DNA of 64,000 nucleotides from Acidovorax sp. NO-1 (GCF_000238595.1 NZ_AGTS01000102.1:1-64000), one strand, 5' to 3'; positions 46,781-56,149 are shown, counted from the first letter of the stretch. Notes: generated from the sequence alone by a model not told the origin. Translations and numbers: made by a program.

Positions 46781-46904
46781 CACCCAGCGACCTGCTGGCC
46801 GATTGATGTGACTCAATCGTAAGCAGCCAGGAAACAAATGTTGGCTGCCACCGCGATGGTGCTCCCCAAGTCATCAATCTGCAGCCATGTGAAAGGGGAA
46901 GTCC

Positions 46905-47128
46905 ATGAACGAGATTGCCCGAGTCGGGGTGGATCTGGCCAAGCGGGTTATCTAGGTGCATGCGGTGGATGCGCGCGTGGTGGTTGCCAAGGCGCTGGCC
47001 GCTGACAAGTTTGCGGCCTGGTGCGCGGAGCTGCCTCCCGGCTGCCTGGTGGCCCTGGAGGCCTGCGGCGGTGCGCATCACTGGGCACGCAAGCTGCGCG
47101 GCTATGGGCTGGATGCGCGGCTGATTGC
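46905..47128 (+). pseudogene. IS110-family transposase, N-terminal fragment with a stop codon
   Basis: The frame begins MNEIARVGVDLAKRVI, the DEDD-type start of IS110 transposases, then codon 17 is TAG where Gln is expected (CAG to TAG), and it continues VHAVDARVVVAKALA ... CLVALEACGGAHHWARKLRGYGLDARLIA. It is cut off at 47129 by the IS3-family element. Both the stop and the truncation make it inactive. Confidence 0.85.
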
Positions 47129-47181
47129 TGTAATGACCCAGTGATTTCCTGCTCAGGTGCTACCTTTTGACGGAGAGCACG

Positions 47182-47496
47182 ATGAGCCAAGTGATGGAAG
47201 AAGAGATCAAGCGTTGGACAGCTCGGCGGAAGTCGGCGTTGGTACTGGAGATCATCCAAGGGAAGACGACGGTGGCTGAGGCGAGCCGGCAGTTCGATCT
47301 GGCGCCGTCGGAGATCGAGAGCTGGGTCGATGACGCCAAGCGCGGCATGGAGAACGCCCTGCGAGCGAAGCCGGAGGATGTACGGGACCAGTACGAGCGG
47401 CAGCTCAAGGACCTTCAGGAAGCCTACGGCGAGGCCATGCTGGAGTTGCGCGCCAGAAAAAAATTGGCGTCCCTGCTGGGCAAGGACGAGACCTGA
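47182..47496 (+). CDS. IS3-family transposase OrfA
   Basis: A 104-residue helix-turn-helix protein (RKSALVLEIIQGKTTVAEASRQFDLAPSEIESWVDDAKRGM) followed by a leucine-zipper-like helix (DQYERQLKDLQEAYGEAMLELRARKKLAS), the normal layout of OrfA. The ATG at 47182 is used. Its TGA overlaps the orfB ATG as TGATG. Confidence 0.87.
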   Translation: MSQVMEEEIKRWTARRKSALVLEIIQGKTTVAEASRQFDLAPSEIESWVDDAKRGMENALRAKPEDVRDQYERQLKDLQEAYGEAMLELRARKKLASLLGKDET

Positions 47497-48314
47497 TGCT
47501 CTCGATCCAGCAGGGACTGCGCGCGGAGGGCTTCGAGGTCTCGATGGTGAAGTTGTGCCGGTGGTTCGGGGTGGCGCGGCGCACGGTGTATTACCGGCCG
47601 ACGAAGGCGCCGCCGACGGTCAAGCCGGCGCTGGCCGAGCCCATCAAGGCGCTGATCGAAGAGGAGCCGTCGTTCGGCTACCGCACGGTGGCCGGACTTC
47701 TGGGCATGAACAAGAACACGGTGCAGCGGATCTTCCAGCTCAAGGGTTGGCAGGTCCGCAAACGTGCTGTGGGCCGGCGGCCCCGCATCCAGGCCTTGCC
47801 ATCGGTGGCCCAGGGGCCCGATGAGCGTTGGGCGACCGATCTGTGCCGCATCTGGGGCGGCCGGGATGGGTGGCTGACGTTGGCGCTGGTCATCGACTGC
47901 CACACCCGTCAGTTGCTGGGCTGGCAACTCTCGCGAAGCGGCAAGGCCAGCACCGCCGCTGCGGCCCTGGAGCAAGCCCTGATCACCCGCTACGGCACGC
48001 TCGGGCGCGTCCCCGTGCCGTTCCTGCTGCGCTCGGACAATGGATTGGTGTTCACCAGCCGCCACTACACGCGGCTGGTTCGCAGCTATGGCTTGCAGCA
48101 GGAGTTCATAACACCGCATTGCCCGCAGCAAAACGGCATGGTCGAGCGTGTCATCCGGACGCTGAAGGAGCAGTGTGCGCACCGCCATCGCTTTGAGAGC
48201 CAGCAACACGCCATCCGGGTGATCGGCGACTGGATCCAGTTTTACAACCACCGGCGTCCGCATCAGGCGCTGGGCATGAAAACACCTGCTGAGGCCTATG
48301 CTTTAGCAGCCTGA
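47496..48314 (+). CDS. IS3-family transposase OrfB (DDE)
   Basis: A 272-residue rve-type integrase with all three acidic residues: ATDLCRIWGGRDGW, LRSDNGLVFTSRHY and QNGMVERVIRTLKEQC. The final FYNHRRPHQALGMKTPAEAY is typical of the family. The reading frame is intact, so the element may still move. OrfB starts at the ATG overlapping the orfA stop. Confidence 0.92.
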   Translation: MLSIQQGLRAEGFEVSMVKLCRWFGVARRTVYYRPTKAPPTVKPALAEPIKALIEEEPSFGYRTVAGLLGMNKNTVQRIFQLKGWQVRKRAVGRRPRIQALPSVAQGPDERWATDLCRIWGGRDGWLTLALVIDCHTRQLLGWQLSRSGKASTAAAALEQALITRYGTLGRVPVPFLLRSDNGLVFTSRHYTRLVRSYGLQQEFITPHCPQQNGMVERVIRTLKEQCAHRHRFESQQHAIRVIGDWIQFYNHRRPHQALGMKTPAEAYALAA

Positions 48315-48342
48315 CCTGTGCAGAAACCGCTGGGTCATTACA

Positions 48343-48645
48343 CTCGCGCGCTGGATCGACAGCACGATCCTGGACGTGCTCTACGGCTGGGGGTTTGGCG
48401 CCGACAGGCCGCACACGAACTTCGATCCGCTGATCGGCTTGAACAACGCCTTTGGCGACATGCTGCTCAACTTCGTCATGGCGATGATGTTCATCGTGCT
48501 GCCGACGTTTTGGGTCATGGCATTGGCTTGGGCAGGCGTTCGCACGGGAAATATCGTGCAGGGGTTGTCCACCGCCACCTCGGACGCCAAGGGCGCTGGA
48601 GGGCGTGGCGCTGGTATGGCAATGAGCGCCGTATCGAAGAAGTGA
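48343..48645 (+). pseudogene. 3' remnant of a TraG-like conjugation protein
   Basis: The open frame directly after the IS reads LARWIDSTILDVLYGWGFG ... MMFIVLPTFWVMALAWAGVRTGN and ends TSDAKGAGGRGAGMAMSAVSKK. This is the C-terminal end of the TraG N-domain-type membrane protein found in ICEclc-family conjugation modules. All upstream codons are missing. It is the only trace of the mating-pair module in the island. Confidence 0.8.
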
Positions 48646-48652
48646 CCGCCGT

Positions 48653-49024
48653 TCAGTCGTCGTCGGTCACATGCGGGTCGATGCGCCAGTCGCTCTTGTC
48701 ATAAAGCCCGAAGCCGTTGGGGCCTTCCCTCCACTCGGGTTGCGGTTCCTCTTGATCAGAGTCGTCGTGCTGCACGAGCCATGCAGCAGTCACCGCAAAG
48801 GCAAGCAGCAGGGCCAGCCAGAACGCGGAGTAGAGCAGCGCACCGAGCACGGCGAGCTTCACGATCCAGAGCACCGCCGTCGCCGCGCCCGCGGGCACCC
48901 CGCGCGTCACCAGCCAGCCGGCGACACGCTGCTCGCGGCGCAGGTATCCACGCCAGGCACGGCCAGCCCCCCGGCCCAGCCGGTGGCTCCAGCGCCCGTT
49001 GTGCGTGTTGGTGGTCATGCTCAT
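48653..49024 (-). CDS. DUF3742-like small membrane protein of ICEs
   Basis: A ~123-residue protein with two close hydrophobic helices (AATAVLWIVKLAVLGALLYSAFWLALLLAFAVTAAWL) and an acidic tail ending in RIDPHVTDDD. It is normally found next to the TraG-like gene in ICEclc-type elements, convergent with it as here. Function is unknown. Two ATG codons (49024 and 49018) are possible starts. Confidence 0.72.
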   Translation of the reverse strand: MSMTTNTHNGRWSHRLGRGAGRAWRGYLRREQRVAGWLVTRGVPAGAATAVLWIVKLAVLGALLYSAFWLALLLAFAVTAAWLVQHDDSDQEEPQPEWREGPNGFGLYDKSDWRIDPHVTDDD

Positions 49025-49247
49025 ATGCCTCGGCTTCAGTGGTGCCTCACCTCGCGGAGCGGCCGGTCGTGGCCTGCCCTCCAGCATAGACCGCGATCAG
49101 GAGGGCGGGTTGCGGCCGGCAGAGCCGGGTTGGCTCGGGTCGCAGGGCGATTAGATTCTGCACTATAAATCAAACCTTATGCTACTTTCCATGCACGTTC
49201 CTGCGATAGCTCTAGGGGCTGATTGGATTCCGTGCTATTTTTACACC

Positions 49248-50006
49248 ATGGATGGAAATTCTAGGCACCAGGTAATCAAGCGGCTGCAGGCGGGACTTCC
49301 CCGCGGGGCGCCGTTCGACCTTGCCACCCTGAGCCAGTTCGGGGTGTCGCCCCAGCTCGCCGCCCACTATGCCGACGGCGGGTGGCTCGTGCGCCTGGCC
49401 CATGGCGTCTATGCCTTCCCGAACGATGAATTCGGGGTCTACGGTGCGCTGAAGTTCCTGCAACAGCGCGTGCCCGGCCTGCACGTCGGCGGCAAGAGCG
49501 CCCTGGCCCTGCAGGGTGTGCGGCACAACCTGGGCAGCCGGGAGGCGCTGGTGCTGTGGGGCGACGGTCGTTTCGTGTTGCCAGCCTGGTTCACCTCGCG
49601 CTTTCCGGCCCGCTACGTCCACGCCCGCCTGTTCGACTGGCCGGACACGGCGCTGGCCAGCAAGACCCTGACCACGCCGCCTGGCCTGCCCGAGGATCTG
49701 CGGGTGGCTGCCTCCGAGCGTGCCGTTCTGGAGCTGCTGTACGAAGCCGGCGTCAAGCAGAGCCTCGAAGAGGCCCGCAACCTCTTCGATGGACTGCGTT
49801 CCCCCCGCAAGGACTTGCTCGGGCAACTGCTGTCTTGCTGCGCCAGCGTGAAGGCCGTGCGCCTGTTCCTCACCTGGGCGCGCGAGACCAGCCTCGTGGA
49901 TGTCGATGCCCTGCTGGAACAGTACCCGGTTCGCACCGGCAGCAACACGCGCTGGATGAGCCGGCTCGATGACGGCACCTTGCTGAGCCTGAGACCTCAT
50001 GGATAA
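49248..50006 (+). CDS. abiEi: AbiEi-type antitoxin / transcriptional repressor
   Basis: A 252-residue protein with an N-terminal winged helix (SRHQVIKRLQAG ... LATLSQFGVSPQLAAHYADGGWLVRLAHGVYAFPND) and the AbiEi C-terminal antitoxin domain (HVGGKSALALQGVRHNL, LRVAASERAVLELLYEAGV). In type IV systems AbiEi represses its own promoter and counters the toxin. The ATG at 49248 gives MDGNSRHQ; longer readings upstream add a non-family leader. It overlaps the toxin gene by 8 bases. Confidence 0.85.
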   Translation: MDGNSRHQVIKRLQAGLPRGAPFDLATLSQFGVSPQLAAHYADGGWLVRLAHGVYAFPNDEFGVYGALKFLQQRVPGLHVGGKSALALQGVRHNLGSREALVLWGDGRFVLPAWFTSRFPARYVHARLFDWPDTALASKTLTTPPGLPEDLRVAASERAVLELLYEAGVKQSLEEARNLFDGLRSPRKDLLGQLLSCCASVKAVRLFLTWARETSLVDVDALLEQYPVRTGSNTRWMSRLDDGTLLSLRPHG

Positions 50007-50919
50007 GACCTACGGGGACACCGTTCGCCTGCTGCTGGCCGTCGCGCCCGACGTGTTCGCCAACGACATCTTCGCCATGAAGGGCGGCACGGCCATCAAC
50101 CTCTTCGTGCGGGACATGCCGCGTCTGTCGGTGGACATCGACGTGGTATACCTCCCGTGGCAGACGCCGCGCGACGAAGCGCTGCAAGCCATCAACCAGG
50201 AGCTGGCCGCCATCGCCACGCGCGTTGCGCCACTGGGCGTGCAGACACGCCTGGTTCGCGCCAAGGACCTGGGAGACACCAAGCTGATCGTCGAGAACGA
50301 CGCCAGCCAGGTGAAGATCGAGGTCAACGTCGTGTTCCGAGGCAGCGTGCTGCCCGTCGAGCGGCGGCCGCTGAGCGCCAAGACCAGCGATCTGTTCGGC
50401 GTCGAGTTCGAGCTGCCGGTTCTGGCACCGGACGAGCTGTACGCCAGCAAGCTGGTGGCCGCGCTGGATCGGCAGCACCCCCGCGACCTGTTCGACGTGT
50501 GGCAACTCTACGAATCGGGCGACATCGGCGACGGCATGGTCGAGTGCTTCGTGATCTATCTGGCGGGCCACAACCGGCCGCCCCACGAAGTGCTGTTCGG
50601 CAACGACAAGGACATCGCCGGCGAGTACGAGCGGGCCTTTGTCGGCATGACCGAAGTGGACTGCTCCCTGGAGATACTGCTCGACGCTCGCGGCAGGCTG
50701 CGGCGCGAGCTGCCACAGCGACTGAGCACCGCGCACAGGCGGTTTCTGAGCGGGCTGGCGCGCGCAGAACCGGACTGGTCGCTGGTGCAGTGCCAGCACG
50801 CCGCGCAACTGCCGGCACTGCGCTGGAAGCTCGCCAATCTCGAAACCTTCCGCAAGCGCCGTCCCGACGACTTCGCAGCGCAATCCGCCGCCCTCGACAC
50901 CGGCTTGGGCCAGAGCTGA
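49999..50919 (+). CDS. abiEii: AbiEii-type nucleotidyltransferase toxin
   Basis: A 306-residue protein of the DNA polymerase beta-like nucleotidyltransferase group. The active-site region is FAMKGGTAINLFVRDMPRLSVDIDVVY, with the GG(T/S) and DxD motifs, followed by KIEVNVVFRG with a third acidic residue. AbiE systems stop phage by harming the infected cell and also stabilise mobile elements. It lies on the ICE module between the DUF3742-like and relaxase genes, as cargo. Confidence 0.87.
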   Translation: MDKTYGDTVRLLLAVAPDVFANDIFAMKGGTAINLFVRDMPRLSVDIDVVYLPWQTPRDEALQAINQELAAIATRVAPLGVQTRLVRAKDLGDTKLIVENDASQVKIEVNVVFRGSVLPVERRPLSAKTSDLFGVEFELPVLAPDELYASKLVAALDRQHPRDLFDVWQLYESGDIGDGMVECFVIYLAGHNRPPHEVLFGNDKDIAGEYERAFVGMTEVDCSLEILLDARGRLRRELPQRLSTAHRRFLSGLARAEPDWSLVQCQHAAQLPALRWKLANLETFRKRRPDDFAAQSAALDTGLGQS

Positions 50920-51121
50920 CGAACATCCCGCAGCGCCCCACTTGCCGGGATTGCCCCATGCCGCATTCATCGTGGCATCCACGAAGCAACGGCCCTATAC
51001 CCAAAGGCTTCCGACAAAGGCCAAAGGGCTGAGAAGGGGCAAAGGAAGGGCGCCAAGGGGAAAGGCCCTATCCTGAAAAGGCCAAAAGGCGCCCCGAGCA
51101 GCCCGTCATCCGGGGTTCGCC

Positions 51122-52966
51122 ATGCTCTCGCTGTTCCAGCGCAAAAGGGTGCCACCCGCCGCCGGCACACCGCCCACATCCGCCATCGAAACTCCGAAAG
51201 GGTCGATGCGGCCGGAGTCGGCCGCATCGCTGCTGGCCACACCGCGTCGGCAGAAGCTGCTGGAACACATCTGGCAGCGCACCTCGCTCTCGCGCCGACA
51301 GTTCGCCACGCTCTACCTCGCCCCACTGGAGCGCTACGCCGAGCTGGTCCAGCAGTTCCCGGCCTCCGAGAACCACCACCACGCCTATCCGGGCGGCATG
51401 CTGGACCACGGCCTGGAGATCGTCGCCTATGCGCTGAAATTGCGGCAGTCATACCTGCTGCCTGCGGGCGTCACGCCGGAGGCACAGGCGGCCCAGGCCG
51501 AAGCCTGGACCGCAGGCACGGCCTACGCGGCCCTGCTGCACGACATCGGCAAGATTGCGGTCGATCTGCACGTCGAGCATGCCGACGGCAGCGTCTGGCA
51601 TCCCTGGCACGGCCCGCTGCGAAAGCCCTACCGCTTCCGTTACCGAAAGGAGCGCGAGTACCGCCTGCATAGCGCCGCCACCGGGCTGCTCTACGCGCGC
51701 CTTCTCGATCGGGACATCTTCGACTGGCTCAGCGGCTATCCCGACCTCTGGGCCGCGCTGCTGTACGTGCTGGCCGGCCAGTACGAGCACGCCGGCACGC
51801 TCGGCGAGCTGGTCGTGCAGGCCGACCAGGCATCGGTCGCCCAAGAACTCGGCGGCGATCCCAGCAAGGCGCTGGCGGCGCCCAAGCATGCGCTGCAACG
51901 CAAATTGCTCGACGGCTTGCGCTACCTGCTCAAGGAAGAATTCAAGTTGAACCAGGCCGGCCCGGCGGACGGTTGGCTGACCCAAGACGCCCTGTGGCTG
52001 GTGAGCAAGACCGTCTCCGACAAGCTGCGCGCACATCTGCTGTCGCAGGGCATCGACGGCATCCCGGCGAGCAACACGGCGGTGTTCAACGTGCTGCAGG
52101 ATCACGGCATCGTGCAGCCAACGCCGGATGGCAAGGCGATCTGGAAGGCTGCCGTCACCAGCGACGCCGGCTGGTCGCACGCCTTTACCTTCCTGAAGCT
52201 CTCGCCGGCGATGATCTGGGATGCCGTCGACCAGCCGGCGCCGTTCGCAGGCCGTGTGCAGGTCGAAGAGGAACAGGCGGAGCCGACGCCGCCGGCGGTG
52301 GCCGATGGGCCGCGCGCGGAAGGCATCGAGGCTGCATCCGCGAGCACGGCGCCGATCGCATCCGCAGCCACGGATACCGGCGTGGCCGCGCTGCTCGACC
52401 TGCTGGGCGACTCCGCTCCACCCACGGCACCGGAGATCCCGAGTTCCCCTGTTGCCGAGCCCGAGCCGGCCCCTTCGACCGTGCCCCCGCCGCAGATGAG
52501 CCTCGCGCCTTCCCAGGATCGCACGGAGCCCTCCGGGGCGCACTTCATGGCCTGGCTGCGTCAGAGCGTCCAGACGCGCAAGCTCATCATCAACGACGCC
52601 AAGGCCCTGGTGCATACCGTCGCCGGTACGACCTATCTCGTCAGCCCCGGCGTGTTCCAGCGCTACGCGCAGGAGTACCTTCAAGTCGCCGCGCTAGCCA
52701 AGCAGGAGAAGCTGGAGGGGTGGCAGTGGGTGCAGAAACGCTTCGAGAAGCTGGGACAGCACCGCAAGCAGCCGAGCGGGCTGAACATCTGGACCTGCGA
52801 AGTCACGGGGCCGCGCAAGTCGCGCCGGCTGCACGGCTACCTGCTCGTCAGCCCGGATGCGCTGTTCCAGGAGACGCCGCCAGACAACCCATACCTGCGG
52901 CTCCTCAACGAGGCCGCAAAGCGCGAAGATTCAGCCCTTGGGGGCAAGGACGACGATCAGGCGTAG
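51122..52966 (+). CDS. MobH-family relaxase of an integrative conjugative element
   Basis: A 614-residue protein with the TraI_2-type N-terminal domain: ENHHHAYPGGMLDHGLEIVAYAL and the HD motif YAALLHDIGKIAVDL, which mark the MobH class. A low-complexity Ala/Pro linker (~residues 380-460) leads to the conserved C-terminal domain (FMAWLRQSVQTRKLIINDAKALVHTVAGTTYLVSPGVFQRYA). It should nick oriT in conjugation. The frame is complete, so the island might be mobilised by a related element. The ~200 bases before it are purine-rich with no gene and could hold oriT. Confidence 0.9.
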   Translation: MLSLFQRKRVPPAAGTPPTSAIETPKGSMRPESAASLLATPRRQKLLEHIWQRTSLSRRQFATLYLAPLERYAELVQQFPASENHHHAYPGGMLDHGLEIVAYALKLRQSYLLPAGVTPEAQAAQAEAWTAGTAYAALLHDIGKIAVDLHVEHADGSVWHPWHGPLRKPYRFRYRKEREYRLHSAATGLLYARLLDRDIFDWLSGYPDLWAALLYVLAGQYEHAGTLGELVVQADQASVAQELGGDPSKALAAPKHALQRKLLDGLRYLLKEEFKLNQAGPADGWLTQDALWLVSKTVSDKLRAHLLSQGIDGIPASNTAVFNVLQDHGIVQPTPDGKAIWKAAVTSDAGWSHAFTFLKLSPAMIWDAVDQPAPFAGRVQVEEEQAEPTPPAVADGPRAEGIEAASASTAPIASAATDTGVAALLDLLGDSAPPTAPEIPSSPVAEPEPAPSTVPPPQMSLAPSQDRTEPSGAHFMAWLRQSVQTRKLIINDAKALVHTVAGTTYLVSPGVFQRYAQEYLQVAALAKQEKLEGWQWVQKRFEKLGQHRKQPSGLNIWTCEVTGPRKSRRLHGYLLVSPDALFQETPPDNPYLRLLNEAAKREDSALGGKDDDQA

Positions 52967-52992
52967 GCATGCGGCCGCTGTGCGGGCCGGCT

Positions 52993-53292
52993 TCAATCCG
53001 CGGATGGGGCCGACTCTGCCAGCTTGGCTTCGGTCAGAGTCATCAAGTGGGCGGAACTGCATTTCAGCGCACGGGCAATCTTGAGGATGAGAGGGAGCGT
53101 GGGGACATGCTCGCCGCGCTCGATCTTGCCCATGTGCGACCGTTCGATGCCGGCCATGTGGGCCAGCGTTTCCTGAGCGATGCCCTGGTTGGTTCTCTCT
53201 TCCCGCACGGCAGCCCCAAACGCGATGGCTGGTTCCGCTTCGTAGGTAGTGGTGCCGGTGGGGCGGCCCCTTTGGATCGAACGCTTTGGCAT
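52993..53292 (-). CDS. XRE-family helix-turn-helix regulator
   Basis: A ~99-residue protein with a Cro/CI-type domain: FGAAVREERTNQGIAQETLAHMAGIERSHMGKIERGEHVPTLPLILKIARAL. The ATG at 53292 is used. It is convergent with mobH and faces the LysR fragment, a usual neighbour in this ICE family. Targets are unknown. Confidence 0.85.
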   Translation of the reverse strand: MPKRSIQRGRPTGTTTYEAEPAIAFGAAVREERTNQGIAQETLAHMAGIERSHMGKIERGEHVPTLPLILKIARALKCSSAHLMTLTEAKLAESAPSAD

Positions 53293-53349
53293 TGCCAAGA
53301 GCGTCGAACACGGTCACGATTTAAACCACGTTAAACTTAACTCATCCAA

Positions 53350-54024
53350 CGGCTTCGAGATCAGTTGCCACGAGTTCACCGCCTGGGGGAGCTGGACGTG
53401 GAATCGAGTGACATCACCGCCGAAATTCGCATGGCCGTCCTCGGCGAATGGGTGCCTCCCCAGCTCGCCGACGTGCTCGCCCTGCAGCGTGCCGAAGAGC
53501 CGGAGACTCATGCCGTCCTGGCCGGCTGGACAGATCCCGGTCGAGGCGCGGAGCTGCCGGACGACGGCTTCGACTTCGCCTTGTCTGCGGTTTCCCGGCA
53601 GTGGCCTGGCTGGGTATGCGAACCGCTGTGGCATGACACGCTGGCGGTCGCCGTGGCCAAGCGCTCCCACCTGCTGGCCTACCGTGAAGTGCCGTGCCAG
53701 GAAGTGCTCAAGCAGCCCTTGATCTGCTCGCAGTCCACGGCCGATGAACCATGGCGCATGACCGTGCAGCGTGTGTTCGAGAACGCGCTGCAGGAGCGAG
53801 AGCAAGCGGTGGAGACATTCGATGTGGCGATGACGTTGGTTGCCGCCGGGTACGGGATCGCCATTGCGCCTGCCGCGAGACTGGCGAGCTACCTACGCCG
53901 AGGCGTCGCCGTGCGGCCGCTGGCCGGCGCACCAACGATCGTGATGGCTTACCTGCTGCGCCGCAACGCTTCCTTGTCGGACACCCAGGCAAGATTCGCC
54001 CGCCGCGCGCGCTTGGTGTCCTGA
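53350..54024 (+). pseudogene. LysR substrate-binding domain, N-terminus missing
   Basis: The frame reads IQRLRDQLPRVHRLGELDVESSDITAEIRMAVLG and then a LysR-type ligand-binding domain to SLSDTQARFARRARLVS. A TAA in frame stands just upstream and no helix-turn-helix is present, so DNA binding has been lost. The first in-frame start codon is a TTG at 53365. Similar headless LysR genes may be common in this ICE family, so it could also be a fixed form rather than fresh decay. Confidence 0.65.
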
Positions 54025-54071
54025 CAGATACGCCGGGATCGCGGTTTCGCCACGATCCCGCATTCCTGCTG

Positions 54072-55925
54072 CTAGGCAACCACGACTCGCGGCAGGGTCC
54101 ATTCGCTTTCCTTCACGGCTGTGCTCACGGCCATGACGAGCTTGTCGAGATTGCTGGCCGTCACGCCCTCCAGTGCCGAACGCCCCCGCAGCATCGAGCG
54201 CGGCTGCAGCAGTGCATGGTAGAGCTGCCAAGGGTCCGCACCCCTGGTCAGCTTGAGGACGGACTGGATCTGCTCGTGCTTGAGTGGGTCGAGGTGCCAG
54301 TCCGGCACGCGCTGGCCGCGGTTGCCCACGTTCAACGCCAGCAAGTTGCCCGCCTTGATCTCGTAGCTGATCCACCTGCGGGACTTGCCCGCCATCTTGG
54401 CAAACGCCGCGACGGGAAGGTTGTGCGGCGCTTCGAAGACATCGAACAGTTCCATCCTCTCGCGCTGAATGTCCGAAGGCACCAGCGGCGCGGCCGATCG
54501 AGGGGGCGGAACCGCCGGCAGCCGATGTGTGGCGGCAGAAACCAACGGCATGGCGTCACCCGGCTTCGTCACCAGCAGGATTGGCGAAGCGGCAACCGGC
54601 GTGGAAGGTGCGCTTGCGGTTTGCTCATTCGGGAACGCGGGTACGCCTTCCAGATGCACGGTGAGCGGCATGCTGGCCGCCTCGACCTGGTTCTGCTCGA
54701 AGAGGTCGAGCCGATCGGCCCAGTCCTGCATCATGCGGCGACGCTGCTCCACGTACTCGGCATGGTTGTAGGTCGCGCTGACCTTGTTGGGATCGACATG
54801 CGAGAGCTGTGCATCCACCCAGACTTTCGGGTAGCCGATCTCGTTGAGCGCGGTGGACATCGTGCCGCGAATACCGTGTCCGGTCAGGCGTTCCTGATAG
54901 CCCATGCGCTTGAGCGCACCATTGAGCGTGTTCTCGCTGATGCGCTTCTTCAAGTCGCTGTCGTGCCGGAACAGGTAGCGCTGGGCCGGCTTGAACTCAT
55001 CCAGCAGGTGCCGGACGATCTCCATGGCCTGAATCGACAGCGGCACGATGTAGGGCGGGATGTCCTTTGGCTGCTGCCGCTTCTTGCGCATATCCAACTG
55101 GAGTTGCTTCACGACGTCGGGCGGGATGATCCACAGCCCACGGTCCAGATCGAATTGATCCGGCGTCGCCTGTCGCAGCTCTCCGGTTCGCACGCCAGTC
55201 AGCAGCAATAGCCGAAGCCCGAGTTGGGTCTGCCGCCTGCCGCGATAGCTGCGCAGCCGCTGCAACAGCTTCGGCAGCTCGGCCATGCGCAGGAACGGGT
55301 TGTGGTTGACAGGTGGCAGCGGCAGCGCCACCACATCGAGATCGGAGGCCGGGTTCTGCTCCAGGCCCGGCACGATCACCAGCGCGTAACGGAACAGTTG
55401 GTTGAACCACGCCCTGACTTTCTCGGCGACGGAGAGCGCCCTGCGCTTCTCGATCTTGGCGATCACCTCCAAGAGGTCGGGACGCTTGATCTCATAGATC
55501 GACCGTTTGCCCAAGGTGGGCAGCACATCCTTGTCGAAGATGCGCGGAAGTATCGAGAGGGTCGTCTGCCGGCCTTCCTTGAGGCTGAGCCCGCGATGCT
55601 TGAGCCACTTGCGATACACCGCCTCGAAGGTGTTTTCGTCGGCGAGCCGGACAGCAGTGCGCTTCTGCTTGCGGTGAACGCGAGGATTGGTGCCTTTGGC
55701 CAGCAGGGCGCGCGCTTCGTCGCGTAGGCTGCGGGCCTCGCGAAGCGTCACCTCCGGGTAGGTGCCGAGCGACATCCGCTTCTGCTTGCCCGCCCAGTAG
55801 TAGCGGAAGTGCCAAGTCCTGCCCCCTGCAGCGGTGACGGCCAGGGAGAGGCCATCCAAGTCAGGGAGGGTGTATGCCTTGCCTGTTGCCTTGGCCTGTC
55901 GAACGGCCAGGTCTGAGAGTGCCAT
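54072..55925 (-). CDS. int: Tyrosine integrase, ICEclc/P4 type
   Basis: A 617-residue integrase. The N-terminal arm-binding DUF4102-like part begins MALSDLAVRQAKATGKAYTLPDLDGLSLAV; the catalytic domain has the first Arg in LLTGVRTGELRQATPDQFD, HGIRGTMSTALNE (H-x-x-R) and the Tyr nucleophile in SATYNHAEYVEQRRRMM. The extra ~150-residue C-terminal tail is typical of the ICEclc group. Its 5' end faces the tRNA-Gly 240 bases away, as in that family. The ATG at 55925 is preferred over one 18 bases upstream. The gene looks intact, so excision may still be possible. Confidence 0.93.
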   Translation of the reverse strand: MALSDLAVRQAKATGKAYTLPDLDGLSLAVTAAGGRTWHFRYYWAGKQKRMSLGTYPEVTLREARSLRDEARALLAKGTNPRVHRKQKRTAVRLADENTFEAVYRKWLKHRGLSLKEGRQTTLSILPRIFDKDVLPTLGKRSIYEIKRPDLLEVIAKIEKRRALSVAEKVRAWFNQLFRYALVIVPGLEQNPASDLDVVALPLPPVNHNPFLRMAELPKLLQRLRSYRGRRQTQLGLRLLLLTGVRTGELRQATPDQFDLDRGLWIIPPDVVKQLQLDMRKKRQQPKDIPPYIVPLSIQAMEIVRHLLDEFKPAQRYLFRHDSDLKKRISENTLNGALKRMGYQERLTGHGIRGTMSTALNEIGYPKVWVDAQLSHVDPNKVSATYNHAEYVEQRRRMMQDWADRLDLFEQNQVEAASMPLTVHLEGVPAFPNEQTASAPSTPVAASPILLVTKPGDAMPLVSAATHRLPAVPPPRSAAPLVPSDIQRERMELFDVFEAPHNLPVAAFAKMAGKSRRWISYEIKAGNLLALNVGNRGQRVPDWHLDPLKHEQIQSVLKLTRGADPWQLYHALLQPRSMLRGRSALEGVTASNLDKLVMAVSTAVKESEWTLPRVVVA

Positions 55926-56019
55926 GCTCTTGCTCCTGAACATGAGTCAGGAACCAGATGCTGGTCACGTCGACCTCGCCCCTCCATCAACAATCCGGAA
56001 TCAGCCGCGCCCGCAAAAA

Positions 56020-56149
56020 TGGACTTGTTTGTGGACTTAAAAGTCCCGGCTGTAGGCGGATCGCAGTGGACTACGGCAGAACATCAAAGAGAGGAAAAGT
56101 CTTTGTGCGGCAACGACTTGCAGACTCTCTTGGACTTCTGCGGAAGTCC
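56020..56149. promoter_or_regulatory. Cluster of TGGACT repeats between int and tRNA-Gly
   Basis: TGGACTT occurs at 56020, 56032 and 56131, TGGACTA at 56067, and the reverse AAGTCC at 56041 and 56144. Two of these pair into perfect inverted repeats (GGACTT-AA-AAGTCC; GGACTTC-TGCG-GAAGTCC). Spacing and position fit arm-type integrase sites and the int promoter. Confidence 0.5.

Larger units (their letters stand above)
47129..48342 (+). mobile_element. IS3-family insertion sequence, complete, 1214 bp
   Basis: The left end TGTAATGACCCAGTGATTTC and right end (reverse) TGTAATGACCCAGCGGTTTC are matching terminal inverted repeats, extending to a shared CAGGT. Inside are orfA and orfB in the usual overlapping arrangement. 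The two flanks do not share a target duplication, and they belong to two different broken genes (IS110 transposase and TraG), which suggests a deletion from one IS end. Confidence 0.9.
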
